From positions 1 through 5,946 of the forward strand of contig QNDO01000100.1 in the NCBI GenBank assembly GCA_003644895.1: 5,946 nt of DNA, in the 5' to 3' direction. The stretch is from Candidatus Hydrothermota bacterium. GTDB lineage: Bacteria; Hydrothermota; Hydrothermia; UBA1063. Shown here in pieces: positions 5,087 to 5,946 of the stretch. The position numbers and the translations under genes are program-made. The notes below the pieces were generated by a model. It searched no databases. It saw nothing but the letters and a program-made list of their open reading frames with translations, and was not told the DNA's origin. How positions within the stretch are numbered: the stretch's first letter is position 1; every line of letters starts with the position of its first letter.

Positions 5087-5946
5087 TTCTTCAAAAGTTC
5101 TTTTATGATATTATCTGTTGTAATTTCATCGGCCTCTGCTCTGAAATTTCTGATCAAGCGATGCCTTAATACTGGAAATGCAAGCTGTTTTATATCTTCT
5201 GTATTTGGTACATTTCTACCCTCAAAAAAAGCACGCGCCTTGGCACCAAGAATCAGATACTGTGATGCTCTGGGTCCTGCACCATAACTTAAATATTCTT
5301 TAACAATGGAAGGAGCGCTTTCATCTTCTGGTCTTGTAGACCTCACGAGTTTTATAGCATAATCCAGAACATGTTCGGGAACAGGCATTTTTCTTATAAG
5401 CTTTTGAATCCCGAGAATCTCTTCTTTTTTAAGGATAATATTCAATTCTTTTTCGATTAATCCTGTAGTTTCAAGGACTATTCTCTTCTCCTCATTTTTA
5501 TCAGGATAATCTATTCTCACTTCAAACATGAATCTATCCAGCTGTGCTTCTGGTAAGGGGTAAGTTCCCTCCTGTTCTATAGGATTCTGTGTTGCAACTA
5601 CAAAAAAGGGTTCGTCCAGTTCATAAGTTTTTCCTCCCACTGTCACACGAAGCTCTTGCATCGCTTCCAGCATAGCTGATTGAGTTTTTGGAGGGGTTCG
5701 GTTTATTTCATCAGCTAAGATTATGTTAGCAAAAATCGGACCCTTTATAAATCTGAAACGACGGTGTCCCGTCTCCGGATCTTCCTCAAGAATATCAGTA
5801 CCTATAATATCCGATGGCATAAGGTCAGGAGTAAATTGAATTCTTGAAAATTTAAGGTCGAGAATGCTTGCAAGGCTTTTAACAATAAGTGTTTTAGCAA
5901 GTCCTGGAACTCCCACTATTATCACATGCCCACCTGCAAACAATGC
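5083..5946 (-). CDS. MoxR-type AAA+ ATPase (N-terminus cut by right edge)
   Basis: The last 287 residues of a MoxR-family AAA+ ATPase, a chaperone-like machine that usually matures or activates partner complexes. Counting from the first visible residue: Walker A GVPGLAKT (12-19, K18), Walker B IILADE with D79 and E80, sensor 1 in ATQNP (N121), arginine-finger region AQLDRF (R138) and sensor 2 in GAGPRASQ (R226), followed by the C-terminal lid. The frame is open to the edge and begins AGGHV-like, just before Walker A, so about 40 residues are missing if the protein has the usual length of roughly 320-330. A TTG at 5941-5943 is in frame, but it falls inside conserved sequence and is not the real start. 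MoxR genes are commonly followed by DUF58 and von Willebrand A-domain genes, yet here the next gene is the dGTPase. Those partners may lie upstream outside the window or be absent. Confidence 0.93.
   Translation of the reverse strand, partial: ALFAGGHVIIVGVPGLAKTLIVKSLASILDLKFSRIQFTPDLMPSDIIGTDILEEDPETGHRRFRFIKGPIFANIILADEINRTPPKTQSAMLEAMQELRVTVGGKTYELDEPFFVVATQNPIEQEGTYPLPEAQLDRFMFEVRIDYPDKNEEKRIVLETTGLIEKELNIILKKEEILGIQKLIRKMPVPEHVLDYAIKLVRSTRPEDESAPSIVKEYLSYGAGPRASQYLILGAKARAFFEGRNVPNTEDIKQLAFPVLRHRLIRNFRAEADEITTDNIIKELLKK

Overview
The window looks like bacterial chromosome from an AT-rich organism. All eight genes lie on the minus strand, so transcription runs from high to low coordinates. 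The proteins are rich in Lys, Glu, Ile and Arg. Gaps are tiny, neighbours often overlap by 4 bp or less, and TTG starts are common. This fits a compact, probably anaerobic and possibly thermophilic bacterium (two Fe-S proteins, a glycyl-radical-activase-like radical SAM enzyme). The phylum cannot be fixed from the sequence alone.

In transcription order, the first block (5946 to 2185) is one tight run of five genes: a MoxR-type AAA+ ATPase cut by the right edge, a dGTPase-like HD phosphohydrolase, a PflX-type radical SAM protein, a 198-residue ATP-dependent DNA ligase with only the adenylation domain, and an ArsR-family repressor. Junctions are an ATGA overlap (MoxR/dGTPase), a one-base gap (dGTPase/radical SAM, using the preferred start), an ATGA overlap (radical SAM/ligase) and a 13-bp gap (ligase/ArsR). 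This suggests one polycistronic message.

The second block starts after the longest gap in the window, 69 bp at 2116-2184. That gap is almost pure A/T and holds a 24-bp near-perfect palindrome overlapping an 8-bp tandem repeat, a good candidate for the operator/promoter of the next genes. Those are a two-[4Fe-4S] ferredoxin-like protein with an unassigned C-terminal half, an aldo/keto reductase, and the start of a membrane-anchored family-2 glycosyltransferase cut by the left edge. The glycosyltransferase begins directly after the reductase stop codon at a TTG.

The MoxR, dGTPase, radical SAM and ligase genes have no obvious shared pathway. The best-supported functional unit is the ArsR repressor, which keeps the CVC metal/metalloid-binding motif, controlling the ferredoxin gene and perhaps the reductase. 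The most unusual protein is the ligase, which stops just after motif V with no room for an OB-fold. I saw no RNA genes, CRISPR arrays, insertion sequences, clear terminators or gene-free stretches over 300 bp.
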